From the NCBI RefSeq assembly GCF_000817815.1, contig NZ_JPRD01000003.1:124001-188000 (forward strand): a stretch of DNA of 64,000 nucleotides, in the 5' to 3' direction. The notes beneath the pieces were generated by a model. It worked only from the letters and a program-made list of their open reading frames with translations. It made no database searches and was not told the DNA's origin. Shown here in pieces: positions 55,013 to 64,000 of this stretch. Source of the stretch: Vibrio owensii CAIM 1854 = LMG 25443. GTDB taxonomy: Bacteria > Pseudomonadota > Gammaproteobacteria > Enterobacterales > Vibrionaceae. The translations under genes and the position numbers were made by a program. Each line of letters begins with the position of its first letter. Position 1 is the stretch's first letter.

Positions 55013-56380
55013 ATGCACATGAATACAAACGACAATACAACAAGCGAATCTGCCATGATCCCAGAACTCGCTCTCAATGTACTTACTCGTGAAGAGCACA
55101 ACATTTCGCGTAAGCAGATCAGTGATAATGCACTGAAGGTGCTATACCGACTAAACGGTGCCGGTTTCGATGCTTTTCTTGTGGGTGGCGGGGTTCGAGA
55201 CTTACTGCTTGGACAAAAACCAAAAGACTTTGATATCGCAACTAACGCGACACCAGAGCAAATCAAACAACTGTTTAGAAACTGCCGTTTGATTGGCCGT
55301 CGCTTCCGTCTTGCCCACATTATGTTTGGCCGAGACATCATCGAAGTTGCGACCTTCCGCGGTCACCACCAAGAGCAAAAGAACAAGAACGTTTCCCAGC
55401 AGTCAAAAGAAGGCATGCTGCTTCGTGACAATGTTTACGGCACTATTGATGAAGATGCAGAGCGCCGTGACTTCACGATTAACTCGATGTACTACAACAT
55501 CGCAGATTACTCTATTCACGACTACGCTCGTGGTATTGAAGATCTAGAGGACCGCCTTGTTCGTCTAATCGGTGATCCAGAAACGCGTTACCGTGAAGAC
55601 CCTGTTCGCATGCTGCGTGCTGTTCGCTTCGCTGTGAAACTCGACTTCGATATCGAAGAAGACACCGCAGCACCGATTGAAGAGATGGCACCGCTACTGC
55701 GTGATATCCCATCAGCACGTCTTTTCGAAGAATCGTTGAAGATGCTTCAATCTGGTCACGGTCTAGAGACTTATCACCTACTGCGCGAATACAACCTGTT
55801 CCAACAGTTGTTCCCTGTAATTGCTGAGCACTTCACTGAAGATTACGAATCTCATACCGAACAAATGCTAGATTTAGTGCTTGATTCGACCGATATGCGA
55901 ATCGAAGAAGGCAAGCGCATCAATCCTGCGTTCATGTTTGCAGCGATGCTGTGGTACCCGCTATGTGCCATGGCAGATAAACTCATGGAACAGCGTAACC
56001 TGTGCCATTACGATGCCATCATGGAAGCGAGCAACATCATTCTTGATGACCAAGTTCGTACCATTGCCATTCCACGCCGTCACACAGCGACGATTCGTGA
56101 AATTTGGCAGCTGCAATTACGCCTTCCACGACGCAACGGTAAACGTGCATTCCGCCTAATGGAGCTCAACAAATTTAGAGCTGGCTTTGATTTTCTTGAA
56201 ATGCGCGGTGAAATTGAAGGCGGTGATACTCAGAAGCTTGCCAAGTGGTGGGAAACTTTCCAAAATGCTGGCCGAGAAATGCGCCAAGCTATGGCTGCGG
56301 ACCTAGACGGCCAAGCGCCTAAAACCGGTCAACGTCGCCGTAAAACTTACCGCAAGAAAAAGAGTAAGCCAAAGTCATGA
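55013..56380 (+). CDS. pcnB: Poly(A) polymerase I
   Basis: The protein has 455 residues. The nucleotidyltransferase signature is FLVGGGVRDLLLGQKPKDFDIATNA (near residue 55), with the catalytic carboxylates in DFD. Additional landmarks are the RRDFTINSMYYN motif and the tRNA-nucleotidyltransferase-like RNA-binding domain. The C-terminus is strongly basic (QRRRKTYRKKKSKPKS), which is typical of PcnB and helps bind RNA. It adds 3' poly(A) tails that promote mRNA decay. The start may be 55013 or the ATG at 55019; neither has a good ribosome-binding site, and E. coli pcnB also starts inefficiently. The stop overlaps folK by four bases. Confidence 0.93.
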   Translation: MHMNTNDNTTSESAMIPELALNVLTREEHNISRKQISDNALKVLYRLNGAGFDAFLVGGGVRDLLLGQKPKDFDIATNATPEQIKQLFRNCRLIGRRFRLAHIMFGRDIIEVATFRGHHQEQKNKNVSQQSKEGMLLRDNVYGTIDEDAERRDFTINSMYYNIADYSIHDYARGIEDLEDRLVRLIGDPETRYREDPVRMLRAVRFAVKLDFDIEEDTAAPIEEMAPLLRDIPSARLFEESLKMLQSGHGLETYHLLREYNLFQQLFPVIAEHFTEDYESHTEQMLDLVLDSTDMRIEEGKRINPAFMFAAMLWYPLCAMADKLMEQRNLCHYDAIMEASNIILDDQVRTIAIPRRHTATIREIWQLQLRLPRRNGKRAFRLMELNKFRAGFDFLEMRGEIEGGDTQKLAKWWETFQNAGREMRQAMAADLDGQAPKTGQRRRKTYRKKKSKPKS

Positions 56381-56862
56381 TCACAGCGTACATTGCGGTA
56401 GGCAGTAACTTGGCTGATCCTGTCAGCCAAGCGAAGAAAGCGATCGAAGCCCTTAAAACATTACCAAACTCTGAGTTTGTTCAGGCTTCATCACTTTACA
56501 GCAGTACACCGATGGGACCACAAAACCAACCGGATTACATCAATGCGGTTGTGGCGATAAAAACCAATTTGACGCCTCTTGAGCTGCTCGATTGCACCCA
56601 AGCGATTGAGCAAGAGCAAGGGCGTGTCCGTAAAGATGAACGCTGGGGTCCAAGAACTTTGGACCTCGACATGATTCTTTATGGCAATGAGGTGATCGAT
56701 TCCGAAAGACTGACAGTTCCACACTATGGAATGAGAGAGCGCGAGTTCGTACTCTACCCTCTTGCGGAAATTGCACCAAGTTTACAACTCCCAGACGGGA
56801 CCGAGGTGTCGTCACTACTTGCACAAGTAGATCGTAACGGCCTCAATATTTGGCAGTCATAG
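56377..56862 (+). CDS. folK: 6-hydroxymethyl-7,8-dihydropterin pyrophosphokinase (HPPK)
   Basis: This 161-residue enzyme transfers pyrophosphate from ATP to 6-hydroxymethyl-dihydropterin in folate synthesis. It has the conserved AYIAVGSNLADP start, GPQNQPDYINAVVAI substrate loop and the signature RWGPRTLDLDMILYG, whose two aspartates bind Mg2+. The ATGA overlap with pcnB indicates coupled translation, and panB follows 24 bases on. The pcnB-folK-panB-panC order is the classical enterobacterial arrangement. Confidence 0.96.
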   Translation: MITAYIAVGSNLADPVSQAKKAIEALKTLPNSEFVQASSLYSSTPMGPQNQPDYINAVVAIKTNLTPLELLDCTQAIEQEQGRVRKDERWGPRTLDLDMILYGNEVIDSERLTVPHYGMREREFVLYPLAEIAPSLQLPDGTEVSSLLAQVDRNGLNIWQS

Positions 56863-56886
56863 CCAACTCCTAGTGAGGATAAAACA

Positions 56887-57681
56887 ATGAAAAAAATGAC
56901 CATTAACGACCTGATTAAGTGGAAGCAAGAAGGTCGTAAATTTGCTACTTCAACTGCATACGATGCAAGCTTTGCCCAACTTTTTGAAAGCCAAGAAATG
57001 CCTGTTCTATTGGTCGGTGACTCTCTAGGCATGGTTCTGCAAGGTAAAAACGATACATTACCGGTAACTGTTGAAGATATTGCTTATCACACGCGCTGTG
57101 TACGCGCTGGTAGCCCGAATTGCCTATTGATGGCTGATATGCCATTCATGAGCTACGCAACGCCAGAGCAAGCGTGTGAGAACGCAGCAACGTTAATGCG
57201 TGCTGGTGCAAATATGGTAAAAATCGAAGGCGGCGATTGGTTAGTTGATACGGTTAAGATGCTAACTGAACGTGCAGTTCCTGTTTGTGCTCACCTAGGC
57301 CTAACACCTCAATCTGTAAACATCTTTGGTGGTTACAAAGTACAAGGCCGCGACCAAGAAAAAGCGGATCGCATGGTGAAAGACGCACTGGCACTGCAAG
57401 AAGCTGGCGCTCAAATTGTTTTGCTAGAGTGCGTTCCAGCTGAATTGGCGGACCGTATTACTCAAGTACTTGATGTACCTGTGATTGGTATCGGTGCTGG
57501 TAACGTGACTGATGGTCAAATTCTTGTAATGCACGATATGTTTGGAATTTCGGCGAACTACATGCCAAAATTCTCGAAAAACTTCCTTGCTGAAACAGGC
57601 GATATGCGCAAAGCCGTGGCTCAATACATGGCTGATGTCGAAAGCGGTGCATTCCCAGACGCAGCTCACACTATTGCCTAG
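56887..57681 (+). CDS. panB: 3-methyl-2-oxobutanoate hydroxymethyltransferase
   Basis: The enzyme has 264 residues and makes ketopantoate from ketoisovalerate and methylene-tetrahydrofolate, the first step of pantothenate synthesis. Family landmarks are [33 protein letters not shown], the MADMPFMSY metal region with Asp, and [24 protein letters not shown] lies eight bases before the ATG. Linkage to folK makes sense because the reaction consumes a folate cofactor. Twelve bases separate it from panC. Confidence 0.97.
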   Translation: MKKMTINDLIKWKQEGRKFATSTAYDASFAQLFESQEMPVLLVGDSLGMVLQGKNDTLPVTVEDIAYHTRCVRAGSPNCLLMADMPFMSYATPEQACENAATLMRAGANMVKIEGGDWLVDTVKMLTERAVPVCAHLGLTPQSVNIFGGYKVQGRDQEKADRMVKDALALQEAGAQIVLLECVPAELADRITQVLDVPVIGIGAGNVTDGQILVMHDMFGISANYMPKFSKNFLAETGDMRKAVAQYMADVESGAFPDAAHTIA

Positions 57682-57692
57682 AGGATAAATGC

Positions 57693-58595
57693 ATGCAAAC
57701 TTTTGCGGAAATCTCAGCGATTCGTGAACAGGTGAAAACCTTTAAGCGTGAAGGTCGCAAAGTGGCGTTTGTCCCAACCATGGGCAATCTACACGAAGGT
57801 CACTTGACGCTTGTTCGTAAAGCTCGTGAATACGCTGATGTCGTTGTCGTAAGCATCTTTGTAAACCCGATGCAGTTTGACCGTGCAGACGATTTAAATA
57901 ACTACCCTCGCACTCTAGAAGAAGATTTAAGCAAGCTAGGTGGCGAAGGCGTAGAAATGGTGTTCACTCCTACACCAGAAATCATCTACCCAGAAGGCTT
58001 GGACAAACAAACGTTTGTTGACGTACCAGGCTTATCAACCATCCTTGAAGGTGCTTCTCGTCCGGGTCACTTCCGTGGTGTTACCACCATCGTAAACAAG
58101 CTGTTCAATATCGTTCAGCCTGATGTGGCTTGCTTTGGTGAGAAAGACTTCCAACAGCTTGCTGTGATTCGCAAGATGGTTGATGACCTAGCAATGGACA
58201 TCGAAATCATTGGCGTACCAACCGTACGTGAAATGGACGGCCTAGCGATGAGTTCTCGTAATGGTCTGCTGACGATTGATGAGCGCCAACGTGCTCCAGT
58301 TTTAGCTCGCACTATGCGTTGGATTAGCAGTGCTATGCGCGGCGGCCGTGACGATTATGCTTCTGTGATTGAAGATGCGAACGACCAACTGCGTGCAGCA
58401 GGTCTACAGCCTGATGAAATCTTCATTCGTGATGCTCGTACACTTCAAGCTATTACTGCAGAGACCACTCAAGCGGTGATCTTGATGTCTGCATTCTTAG
58501 GTAAAGCACGCCTAATCGACAACCAAACGGTTGATATGGTTGTAGAAGCCAAAGAAGAAGAATCAAGCGAAGCGAATTCAGCAAACGCTGAATAA
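57693..58595 (+). CDS. panC: Pantothenate synthetase
   Basis: The enzyme has 300 residues and condenses pantoate with beta-alanine using ATP. The HIGH-type motif is [17 protein letters not shown] and other landmarks are [24 protein letters not shown] and MSSRNGLL (KMSKS equivalent). The C-terminal 15-20 residues ([15 protein letters not shown]) are an acidic, low-complexity tail not usual in E. coli PanC. GAGG lies eight bases before the ATG. A terminator ends the pcnB-panC unit. Confidence 0.97.
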   Translation: MQTFAEISAIREQVKTFKREGRKVAFVPTMGNLHEGHLTLVRKAREYADVVVVSIFVNPMQFDRADDLNNYPRTLEEDLSKLGGEGVEMVFTPTPEIIYPEGLDKQTFVDVPGLSTILEGASRPGHFRGVTTIVNKLFNIVQPDVACFGEKDFQQLAVIRKMVDDLAMDIEIIGVPTVREMDGLAMSSRNGLLTIDERQRAPVLARTMRWISSAMRGGRDDYASVIEDANDQLRAAGLQPDEIFIRDARTLQAITAETTQAVILMSAFLGKARLIDNQTVDMVVEAKEEESSEANSANAE

Positions 58596-58611
58596 GCGAA
58601 ATGCATAAACG

Positions 58612-58640
58612 AAAAGGTCGGCACTACGCCGACCTTTTTT
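58612..58640. terminator. Bidirectional terminator after panC
   Basis: GGTCGGC (58616-58622) pairs with GCCGACC (58628-58634) around ACTAC, with A4 before and T6 after. It also serves the acyltransferase gene on the minus strand. Confidence 0.9.
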
Positions 58641-58657
58641 ATGTCTCATGAATGGAT

Positions 58658-59587
58658 TTATGAGTAAACACATTCAAGCCCTTCAGGACGCGTCTTGAAT
58701 CGCTTATGCAGCCACATCCATGCTGGAATATCTCTTCTGATCATTCCTTCTAATTCTTGATTCAAAATACTGGCCGCTTTGACAGGATTACGTCGCTCAA
58801 ACTGCTGGCTAAGGTCATGACCGATATAAAGCGTGTATTGGTTTCCGCTCATGACCGTCACTCCGGACATCACAGCGCACTTAGTCGCATCAATCAACAC
58901 GCTCGAACCCACGGTACTTGCCGCTTGTTCAACCGCAAAAAACGGTGCAAAAACAGAATTATTTACCCCGTAATCATGATCCGGTAAGTACCACAATCGC
59001 TGACCATTTTTCAGAACTTTGAGCATCGATTTCACGTCTTTTCGATCAATCATTTGGTGCCCACAGCGAGTGCGTCCACGATGCTGGACGAATTCATAAA
59101 CTGGGTTCGAGTTCGGTCGATACACCCCATAACCTTTCGCAAACTGGCTAAAAATACGCGCCGTCATTTTCAGGTTAAGGTGATGACTACACACCACCAG
59201 CACTCCTCGTCCATTTCTCTCTTGCTCAAGTAAACGCTCTTTTCCGACCACCTTGGCTAGACGCTTCACTCGCCAATCAGGCCAAAACCAAGCCATTCCC
59301 GTCTCGATGAGCGCCATACCCGTGTATTTAAAGTTTGTCTTTACCAACTCATCACATTCTTGAGCGCTGTATTCGGGAAAGCAGAGTTTTAAGTTTTGCT
59401 TGGCAATGCCTCTACGACGTTTCATGGCCGGCATCGCAAGCGAGCCGATACCTCGCCCCAGAAAACGCAAGGCTGAGTATGGAAGTAGATTGACGATCAG
59501 CGCCAAAAGACCAAAGGCAAACCAAACAGACCAGTATTTAGGAAGAAGCAATTTAAAGGAAAAAGATGGAGAGGGGACAATATTCAT
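58658..59587 (-). CDS. LpxL/HtrB-family acyltransferase with altered catalytic motif
   Basis: I take ATG 59587 (309 residues) because it aligns with the E. coli LpxL N-terminus; ATGs at 59599 and 59614 are also in frame. A membrane anchor lies at about residues 21-40. Family landmarks are strong: METGMAWFWP-like IETGMAWFWPDWR, GVYRPNSNP, DRKDVKSML, YLPDHDYG and WMWLHKRFKTRPEG. In LpxL enzymes the catalytic motif is H-x4-E. Here the aligned residues are H135 and K140 (GVLVVCSHHLNLKMTA), so the glutamate is replaced by lysine. It may use another carboxylate, have a different substrate, or be inactive. The gene is a single unit. Confidence 0.85.
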   Translation of the reverse strand: MNIVPSPSFSFKLLLPKYWSVWFAFGLLALIVNLLPYSALRFLGRGIGSLAMPAMKRRRGIAKQNLKLCFPEYSAQECDELVKTNFKYTGMALIETGMAWFWPDWRVKRLAKVVGKERLLEQERNGRGVLVVCSHHLNLKMTARIFSQFAKGYGVYRPNSNPVYEFVQHRGRTRCGHQMIDRKDVKSMLKVLKNGQRLWYLPDHDYGVNNSVFAPFFAVEQAASTVGSSVLIDATKCAVMSGVTVMSGNQYTLYIGHDLSQQFERRNPVKAASILNQELEGMIRRDIPAWMWLHKRFKTRPEGLECVYS

Positions 59588-59686
59588 GGCTTCACTCATT
59601 TGCATCAAATGCATTTACAACAGTTGAATGAAACCTAGCATGTTAGAAGTCGAAAATTTGTATGGGAATGTATCGATGTGCATAAA

Positions 59687-59713
59687 GAAAGAGCAGCTCT
59701 CTGGCTGCTCTTT
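59687..59713 (-). terminator. Terminator after the yadGH operon
   Basis: AAAGAGCAGC (59688-59697) pairs with GCTGCTCTTT (59704-59713). On the minus strand TTTCTTT follows, just past the yadH stop at 59729. Confidence 0.75.
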
Positions 59714-59728
59714 CAAACTTTGTTCGGA

Positions 59729-60499
59729 TTAACTTCTTAAGCCAATACCTTTAGTCACGAGGTAATGCGCCACAGCGTAAAGTGCGATAACAAATACGGT
59801 CAGAACACTAAATGAGGTGACGATACCCACATCAGACACACCTAAGAAACCGTAGCGGAACGCATTCACCATGTAGACGATTGGATTCAGCTTAGACACG
59901 CCTTGCCAGAATTCAGGCAATAGGCTGATTGAATAGAATACACCACCAAGGTAGGTCAACGGCGTTAAAACAAACGTAGGGATGATAGAGATATCATCAA
60001 ACGTTCTTGCGTAAACCGCATTGATCAAACCACCTAGTGAGAACACAACAGATGTCATAAACACCGTTGCGATAATGATGCCCCAATGGTCAACTTGCAG
60101 ATCAACAAAGAACAGCGACACGAAAGTAACGATGGTGCCCACCAGCAGGCCACGAACCACACCTCCCATAACAAAACCAAGAATGATGATGTAGTTTGGT
60201 ACCGGTGCAACGAGTAGTTCTTCGATATTGCGCTGGAATTTGGAGCTAAAGAATGACGATGCGACGTTCGAATACGAGTTAGTGATCACCGACATCATGA
60301 TCAAACCCGGCACGATGTATTCCATGTAGCTAAAGCCGTTCATCTCACCAATACGAGAGCCAATCAAGCTACCGAAGATGATGAAGTACAACGTCATAGT
60401 GATCGCTGGCGGAACTAAGGTTTGCACCCAAATTCGTGTAAAGCGGTTAATCTCTTTGGTCAACAGGCTACAGAAAGCTGTCCAATACAACTTATACAT
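59729..60499 (-). CDS. yadH: ABC-2 type transporter permease YadH
   Basis: This 256-residue permease has six membrane helices and the ABC-2 signature region LTPLTYLGGVFYSISLLPEFWQGVSKLNPIVYMVNAFRYGF. It forms an exporter with YadG, encoded immediately upstream; the yadG stop and yadH start share base 60499. The substrate of YadGH is not known. It ends with a short cytoplasmic tail (VTKGIGLRS). The yadGH pair lies beside the carbonic anhydrase gene in E. coli as well, separated here by the SulP gene. Confidence 0.93.
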   Translation of the reverse strand: MYKLYWTAFCSLLTKEINRFTRIWVQTLVPPAITMTLYFIIFGSLIGSRIGEMNGFSYMEYIVPGLIMMSVITNSYSNVASSFFSSKFQRNIEELLVAPVPNYIIILGFVMGGVVRGLLVGTIVTFVSLFFVDLQVDHWGIIIATVFMTSVVFSLGGLINAVYARTFDDISIIPTFVLTPLTYLGGVFYSISLLPEFWQGVSKLNPIVYMVNAFRYGFLGVSDVGIVTSFSVLTVFVIALYAVAHYLVTKGIGLRS

Positions 60500-61416
60500 T
60501 ATTGGTTACCTCCACGTACAATGCTGACAAACAACTCTTCCAAACGGTTGGCTTTGTTACGCATTGAAAGCACTTTCACATCATGCTCAGAAAGCTGACT
60601 AAATACCGAATTCAAACCTTGGCTCTTATCCAGCTCAATTTCTAAAGAGCCGTTCACCATCATCTGGCTATTTACCCCTTCTAACATCGGCATTTCACCT
60701 TCAAACTCGACATCGAGAATAAAGGTTTCAACACGAAGTTTACCTAGCAGCGCTTTCATCGTCGTGTTCTCGATCAGCTCACCTTTATTGATGATACCGA
60801 TGTTGCGACACAGCATTTCTGCCTCTTCAAGGTAGTGGGTTGTTAGGATGATAGTAATGCCCTGCTCTTGGTTAATCTCTTTCAAGAAGTCCCACATAGA
60901 GCGGCGCAATTCGATATCAACACCCGCCGTTGGTTCATCAAGGATCAACAGCTGAGGCTCATGCATCAAAGCACGGGCAATCATCAAGCGACGCTTCATA
61001 CCACCGGATAAATTACGTGCGCGCTCTTTGCGTTTTTCCCACAAATCGAGCTTGGTTAGGTATTTTTCCGCGCGAACTTTAGCAAGCTCTTTGGATACGC
61101 CATAGTAGCCCGCTTGCTGCATTACAATTTGCTCAACCGTTTCAAATTGGTTGAAGTTGAATTCTTGCGGCACCAAGCCTAGGTTCTGCTTCGCTAATTC
61201 AAGATGCGTATCGATGTCGTAACCAAAAACCTTAGTCGTACCCGAGGTTTTGTTTACCAAAGAAGAAATAATGCCAATAGTGGTTGATTTACCTGCACCA
61301 TTCGGCCCTAGAAGCGCGTAGAAGTCACCTTTTTCGACTTGTAAGCTGATGCCCTTCAACGCTTCAAATCCGCCCGCATAGGTCTTGCGAAGCTGTTCAA
61401 TTTCTAATGCGTACAT
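60499..61416 (-). CDS. yadG: ABC transporter ATP-binding protein YadG
   Basis: I take the ATG at 61416 (305 residues, MYALEIEQLRKTYAGGFEAL), which aligns with E. coli YadG; the open frame reaches 61473 without family content. Walker A is LLGPNGAGKSTT, signature NLSGGMKRRLMIARALM, Walker B LLILDEPTAGVD and switch His in LTTHYLEEAEML. The C-terminal half (LGKLRVETFILDVEFEG to RLEELFVSIVRG) is the domain usual for this branch. It energises YadH. No clear ribosome-binding site is visible, so translation may be weak. Confidence 0.94.
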   Translation of the reverse strand: MYALEIEQLRKTYAGGFEALKGISLQVEKGDFYALLGPNGAGKSTTIGIISSLVNKTSGTTKVFGYDIDTHLELAKQNLGLVPQEFNFNQFETVEQIVMQQAGYYGVSKELAKVRAEKYLTKLDLWEKRKERARNLSGGMKRRLMIARALMHEPQLLILDEPTAGVDIELRRSMWDFLKEINQEQGITIILTTHYLEEAEMLCRNIGIINKGELIENTTMKALLGKLRVETFILDVEFEGEMPMLEGVNSQMMVNGSLEIELDKSQGLNSVFSQLSEHDVKVLSMRNKANRLEELFVSIVRGGNQ

Positions 61417-61603
61417 TGCGTAATAATTGCCATCTGTTGATGAATCGTGAATGCCAATACCGTTGGGGATCATTGATAGCGACTTAAGAGTCGAAAGCGG
61501 TATTGCACTGAAGTTGAATTAGTTTATCGTTGAATAACGATGAATACAAATAAACCTTTCTATAAAATTAGAAATAACTATAAATCCTCGACTCCATTTA
61601 CTA

Positions 61604-61637
61604 AAAAGCGCCACCAAATCTCTCTGGTAGCGCTTTT
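61604..61637 (-). terminator. Terminator of the SulP gene
   Basis: AAAAGCGC pairs with GCGCTTTT and, after one mismatch, ACCA with TGGT. The stem covers 61604-61637 and ends in a T-tract on the minus strand, 17 bases past the SulP stop. Confidence 0.8.
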
Positions 61638-61653
61638 AAATAAGTCACTTAAA

Positions 61654-63324
61654 CTACATGGTTAGCATTTGATGTTCATCGGTTTCTACATGTTTTACCG
61701 CTGCATTCAATGCTTCGTAGCGGAACTTGTAGGTGTTCTCATCAGGTACCAAATCAATCACGTGGAATTTCTCTAACTGCTCACGCGTACGTTGGTTTGG
61801 ACACAGTAAATAAACTTCACACTCTGCATCCAAAGCATCTTTAATGGCGTTCTCTAGCGCCAAGCCAACGGTCACATCAATCATAGGGACATCCGTCAGG
61901 TCGAGAATCATCACTTCGTAATCCGAGATACTGGAGTGCTGACGCGAAATCGCCTTCGAAACGCTGAAGATCATTGGCCCAGAAAGATAGAAGAACAATA
62001 CTTTGCCATTGGCTCTATCTAACAATCCTCTCTCGCTGTCTGTCAGCGGTACATCGTCTTCATCCGCATCACTGATCGCCTTAACTTGGCGTGCTTGCTC
62101 ACGGCTCAAACGTTCAATGATGATGATGTTAGAGATAAATACACCAAGGCCAACGGCGACAATCAAATCAACAAACACCGTTAATAGCATTACACCATAC
62201 ATCACGGCCATGCCCGGGAAACTGACCTTGTGCGCGCGTTGAATAAAGCTCCAGTCAAGAATGTTAAAGCCAACATACACCGCAATACCCGCTAGCACCG
62301 CCATCGGAATCGGCTCGGTTAACCCACTTGCAACCAATACCACCAGCGCAAGAATCAAAGCACGAATCACACCAGATAAGGGCGAGCGGGCACCAACTTG
62401 AATGTTGGTTACGGTTCCCATTGTCGCGCCAGCACCAGGCAGTGCACCAAACAGACCAGAAATCATGTTTGCCAAGCCTTGGCCGCGCAATTCCTTGTCT
62501 GAGTCGTGCTCTTTACGCGTCAAAGAGTCACCAATAACAGCCGTGAGCAAGGTATCAATACAACCTAATGTGCCCAGCACTAAGGCATCAATGACCATTT
62601 CGGTAAACATCGCCGGATCAATGTGCGGCACAACTAAAGACGGCAAACCTGCTGGGATTTCACCAATTCGGCGAATATCTTCAGCATCAAATAGGATGAC
62701 CGAAAGCAAGGTGACTGCAACCAATGCCACTAACTGAGCTGGGACGTATTTACGGTACTGCTTAGGGAAGAAAAACAGGATACCTAGCGTCAGCAAGCCC
62801 AAAAATAACTCGCTAAACTTCAGGTTAGAAATGGTGTCTGGTAATGCCGATAGCGTCCCGATAACCCCACCAGAGGGCGCGGCATGACCTAATAGAGGCG
62901 AGAGTTGCAAGATAATCAGAATGACACCGATACCCGACATAAAGCCGGAGATGACACTGTAAGGCATCAGCGTAACGTACTTACCGAGCTTTAATGTACC
63001 GAGCACAATCTGGAATGCCCCCGCCATCATTACAACGGTAAAGGTCATTGCCATCCCCGTTTCAGGGTACTTGGCCATCATGCTGGTCAGTACGGCGGTC
63101 ATGATCACTGTCATAGGACCGGTTGGTTCCGATATCAGGGTGTTTGAGCCACCAAACAGCGAAGCGAAAAGCCCCACCATGATCGCACCCCATAAGCCTG
63201 CTTCTGCGCCAGCACCAGATGCGACACCAAAGGCTAACGCAAGAGGAAGTGAAATAATGGCCGTGGTGACGCCACCAAACAGATCCCCTTTCAAGTTGAT
63301 ATCCTTAAAGCGACTACCGAACAT
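61654..63324 (-). CDS. SulP family anion transporter with STAS domain
   Basis: I choose ATG 63324 (556 residues, MFGSRFKDINLKGDLFGG), since GGAG lies eight bases upstream; ATG 63342 lacks a site. About twelve to fourteen helices hold the SulP signatures AIISLPLALAFGVASGAGAEAGLWGA and GLANMISGLFGALPGAGATMGTVTN. The C-terminal STAS domain (about 435-545) includes VMILDLTDVPMIDVTVGLALENAI. SulP proteins carry sulfate, bicarbonate or dicarboxylates. The head-to-head beta-carbonic anhydrase gene suggests bicarbonate, as in BicA, but sulfate cannot be excluded. Confidence 0.9.
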   Translation of the reverse strand: MFGSRFKDINLKGDLFGGVTTAIISLPLALAFGVASGAGAEAGLWGAIMVGLFASLFGGSNTLISEPTGPMTVIMTAVLTSMMAKYPETGMAMTFTVVMMAGAFQIVLGTLKLGKYVTLMPYSVISGFMSGIGVILIILQLSPLLGHAAPSGGVIGTLSALPDTISNLKFSELFLGLLTLGILFFFPKQYRKYVPAQLVALVAVTLLSVILFDAEDIRRIGEIPAGLPSLVVPHIDPAMFTEMVIDALVLGTLGCIDTLLTAVIGDSLTRKEHDSDKELRGQGLANMISGLFGALPGAGATMGTVTNIQVGARSPLSGVIRALILALVVLVASGLTEPIPMAVLAGIAVYVGFNILDWSFIQRAHKVSFPGMAVMYGVMLLTVFVDLIVAVGLGVFISNIIIIERLSREQARQVKAISDADEDDVPLTDSERGLLDRANGKVLFFYLSGPMIFSVSKAISRQHSSISDYEVMILDLTDVPMIDVTVGLALENAIKDALDAECEVYLLCPNQRTREQLEKFHVIDLVPDENTYKFRYEALNAAVKHVETDEHQMLTM

Positions 63325-63607
63325 TGAATTTGCTCCCTGCATTAAAAAGACAAAATGCCATCAATCTAACAAATATTTCGTCAAAGAAAAAAACACAATA
63401 AAACCACGAATTCGCTAGGCTTATTCGCATACTGAATGATGTCTGCATATTTTATGATTTTCACAGCGAGAACTAGTCAGATGAGTCATCTTGAATGAAT
63501 ATTTAACGGGATCGAAATTGTAACATTGTGTATAGTTACAGCGCTGATCGCTTTATAAGCACTGGTGAGTGGTTGGTTTTTTTAATTTTTAGGGAAGTAG
63601 ATGTCAG

Positions 63608-64000
63608 ATGCCGGAAATTAAACAATTATTCGAAAATAACTCTAAGTGGTCAGAAGAAATCAAATCTGATCGCCCAGAATATTTCGCAAAACTAGCGGAA
63701 GGTCAAAAGCCCGACTTTCTATGGATTGGTTGTTCAGACAGTCGTGTTCCTGCAGAGCGACTAACAGGGCTGTTCTCGGGCGAGTTATTTGTTCACCGAA
63801 ATGTTGCAAACCAGGTCATCCACACCGACCTAAACTGCCTATCTGTGGTGCAATACGCGGTCGACGTATTAAAAGTGAAGCACATTATTGTTTGTGGTCA
63901 CTACGGCTGTGGCGGCGTCAACGCTGCAATTGATAACCCTCAACTTGGCCTCATCAACAACTGGCTACTTCACATTCGTGATCTTTACTTTAAACACCGC
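63608..64000 (+). CDS. can: Beta-class carbonic anhydrase, N-terminal 131 codons
   Basis: The gene starts at ATG 63608 and runs off the right edge. The 131 visible residues carry all zinc ligands of beta-carbonic anhydrases: C42 in [12 protein letters not shown] (with the D44-R46 dyad), H98 and C101 in [10 protein letters not shown]. Numbering matches E. coli Can. It interconverts CO2 and bicarbonate in the cytoplasm, supplying bicarbonate for biosynthesis at ambient CO2. GGAAGTAGATGTCAG upstream provides a ribosome-binding site at long spacing. A different-frame ATG at 63601 is not used. The 284-bp gap to the SulP gene should hold both promoters. Confidence 0.95.
   Translation, partial: MPEIKQLFENNSKWSEEIKSDRPEYFAKLAEGQKPDFLWIGCSDSRVPAERLTGLFSGELFVHRNVANQVIHTDLNCLSVVQYAVDVLKVKHIIVCGHYGCGGVNAAIDNPQLGLINNWLLHIRDLYFKHR

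Noticed and set aside
58658-59587. Pseudogene status for the LpxL-like gene
   Set aside because: The frame is full length and all flanking family motifs are intact; only the catalytic Glu is changed.

Overview
The window is ordinary-looking chromosomal DNA of a Vibrio, most likely a relative of V. parahaemolyticus, V. alginolyticus or V. campbellii (Harveyi clade). This rests on an OmpU-type porin beside greA, a ChiS sensor with its complete chitin-oligosaccharide operon, and a gene order from rlmE to the beta-carbonic anhydrase that, as far as I recall, follows one block of V. cholerae chromosome 1. Codon use looks even across the window. I saw no insertion sequence, prophage, integron cassette, CRISPR array, rRNA or tRNA gene.

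Layout. 1-5.1 kb: rlmE (cut by the left edge), yhbY, greA, an OmpU porin, dacB (PBP4) and a short MgtE-like Mg2+ channel with a long structured leader. 5.5-16.9 kb: a TyrZ-type tyrS, an M23 endopeptidase, an RND pump with its adaptor, erpA, hemL, a 39-codon membrane microprotein, a PerM/AI-2E permease and rsmC. 17.2-36 kb: the chitin block. ChiS (HisKA His469, receiver Asp772) is followed by an 838-bp regulatory gap, then periplasmic chitin-oligosaccharide binding protein, two permeases, two ATPases, a GH9 glucosaminidase-like enzyme, glucosamine kinase, cytoplasmic GH20 hexosaminidase, GH94 chitobiose phosphorylase (catalytic Asp492) and a hexosamine phosphate mutase. Together these import (GlcNAc)n and (GlcN)n and split them by hydrolysis or phosphorolysis into sugar phosphates.

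36-42 kb: FbpABC ferric-iron uptake with a Fur-box-like site, then amtB-glnK behind a sigma-54-like promoter. 42-53 kb: yacL, a pair of intergenic repeats, acnB with a tiny overlapping upstream ORF, a PlpD-like type Vd patatin secretion protein, mrcB (PBP1b), hrpB and sfsA. 53-64 kb: dksA-gluQ, pcnB-folK-panB-panC, an LpxL-family acyltransferase with an altered catalytic motif, yadGH, a SulP transporter, and a divergent beta-carbonic anhydrase cut by the right edge.

I found no clearly undescribed multi-gene system. The leads worth following are small and mostly regulatory: the mgtE-like leader RNA, a terminator in the greA leader, the acnB upstream ORF, a repeated TTTTTAACG motif before both chiS and the chitin operon, the 39-aa Cys-rich microprotein, and the Glu-to-Lys change in the acyltransferase. 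All calls come from reading the sequence and from memory of these families; no search or folding program was run.
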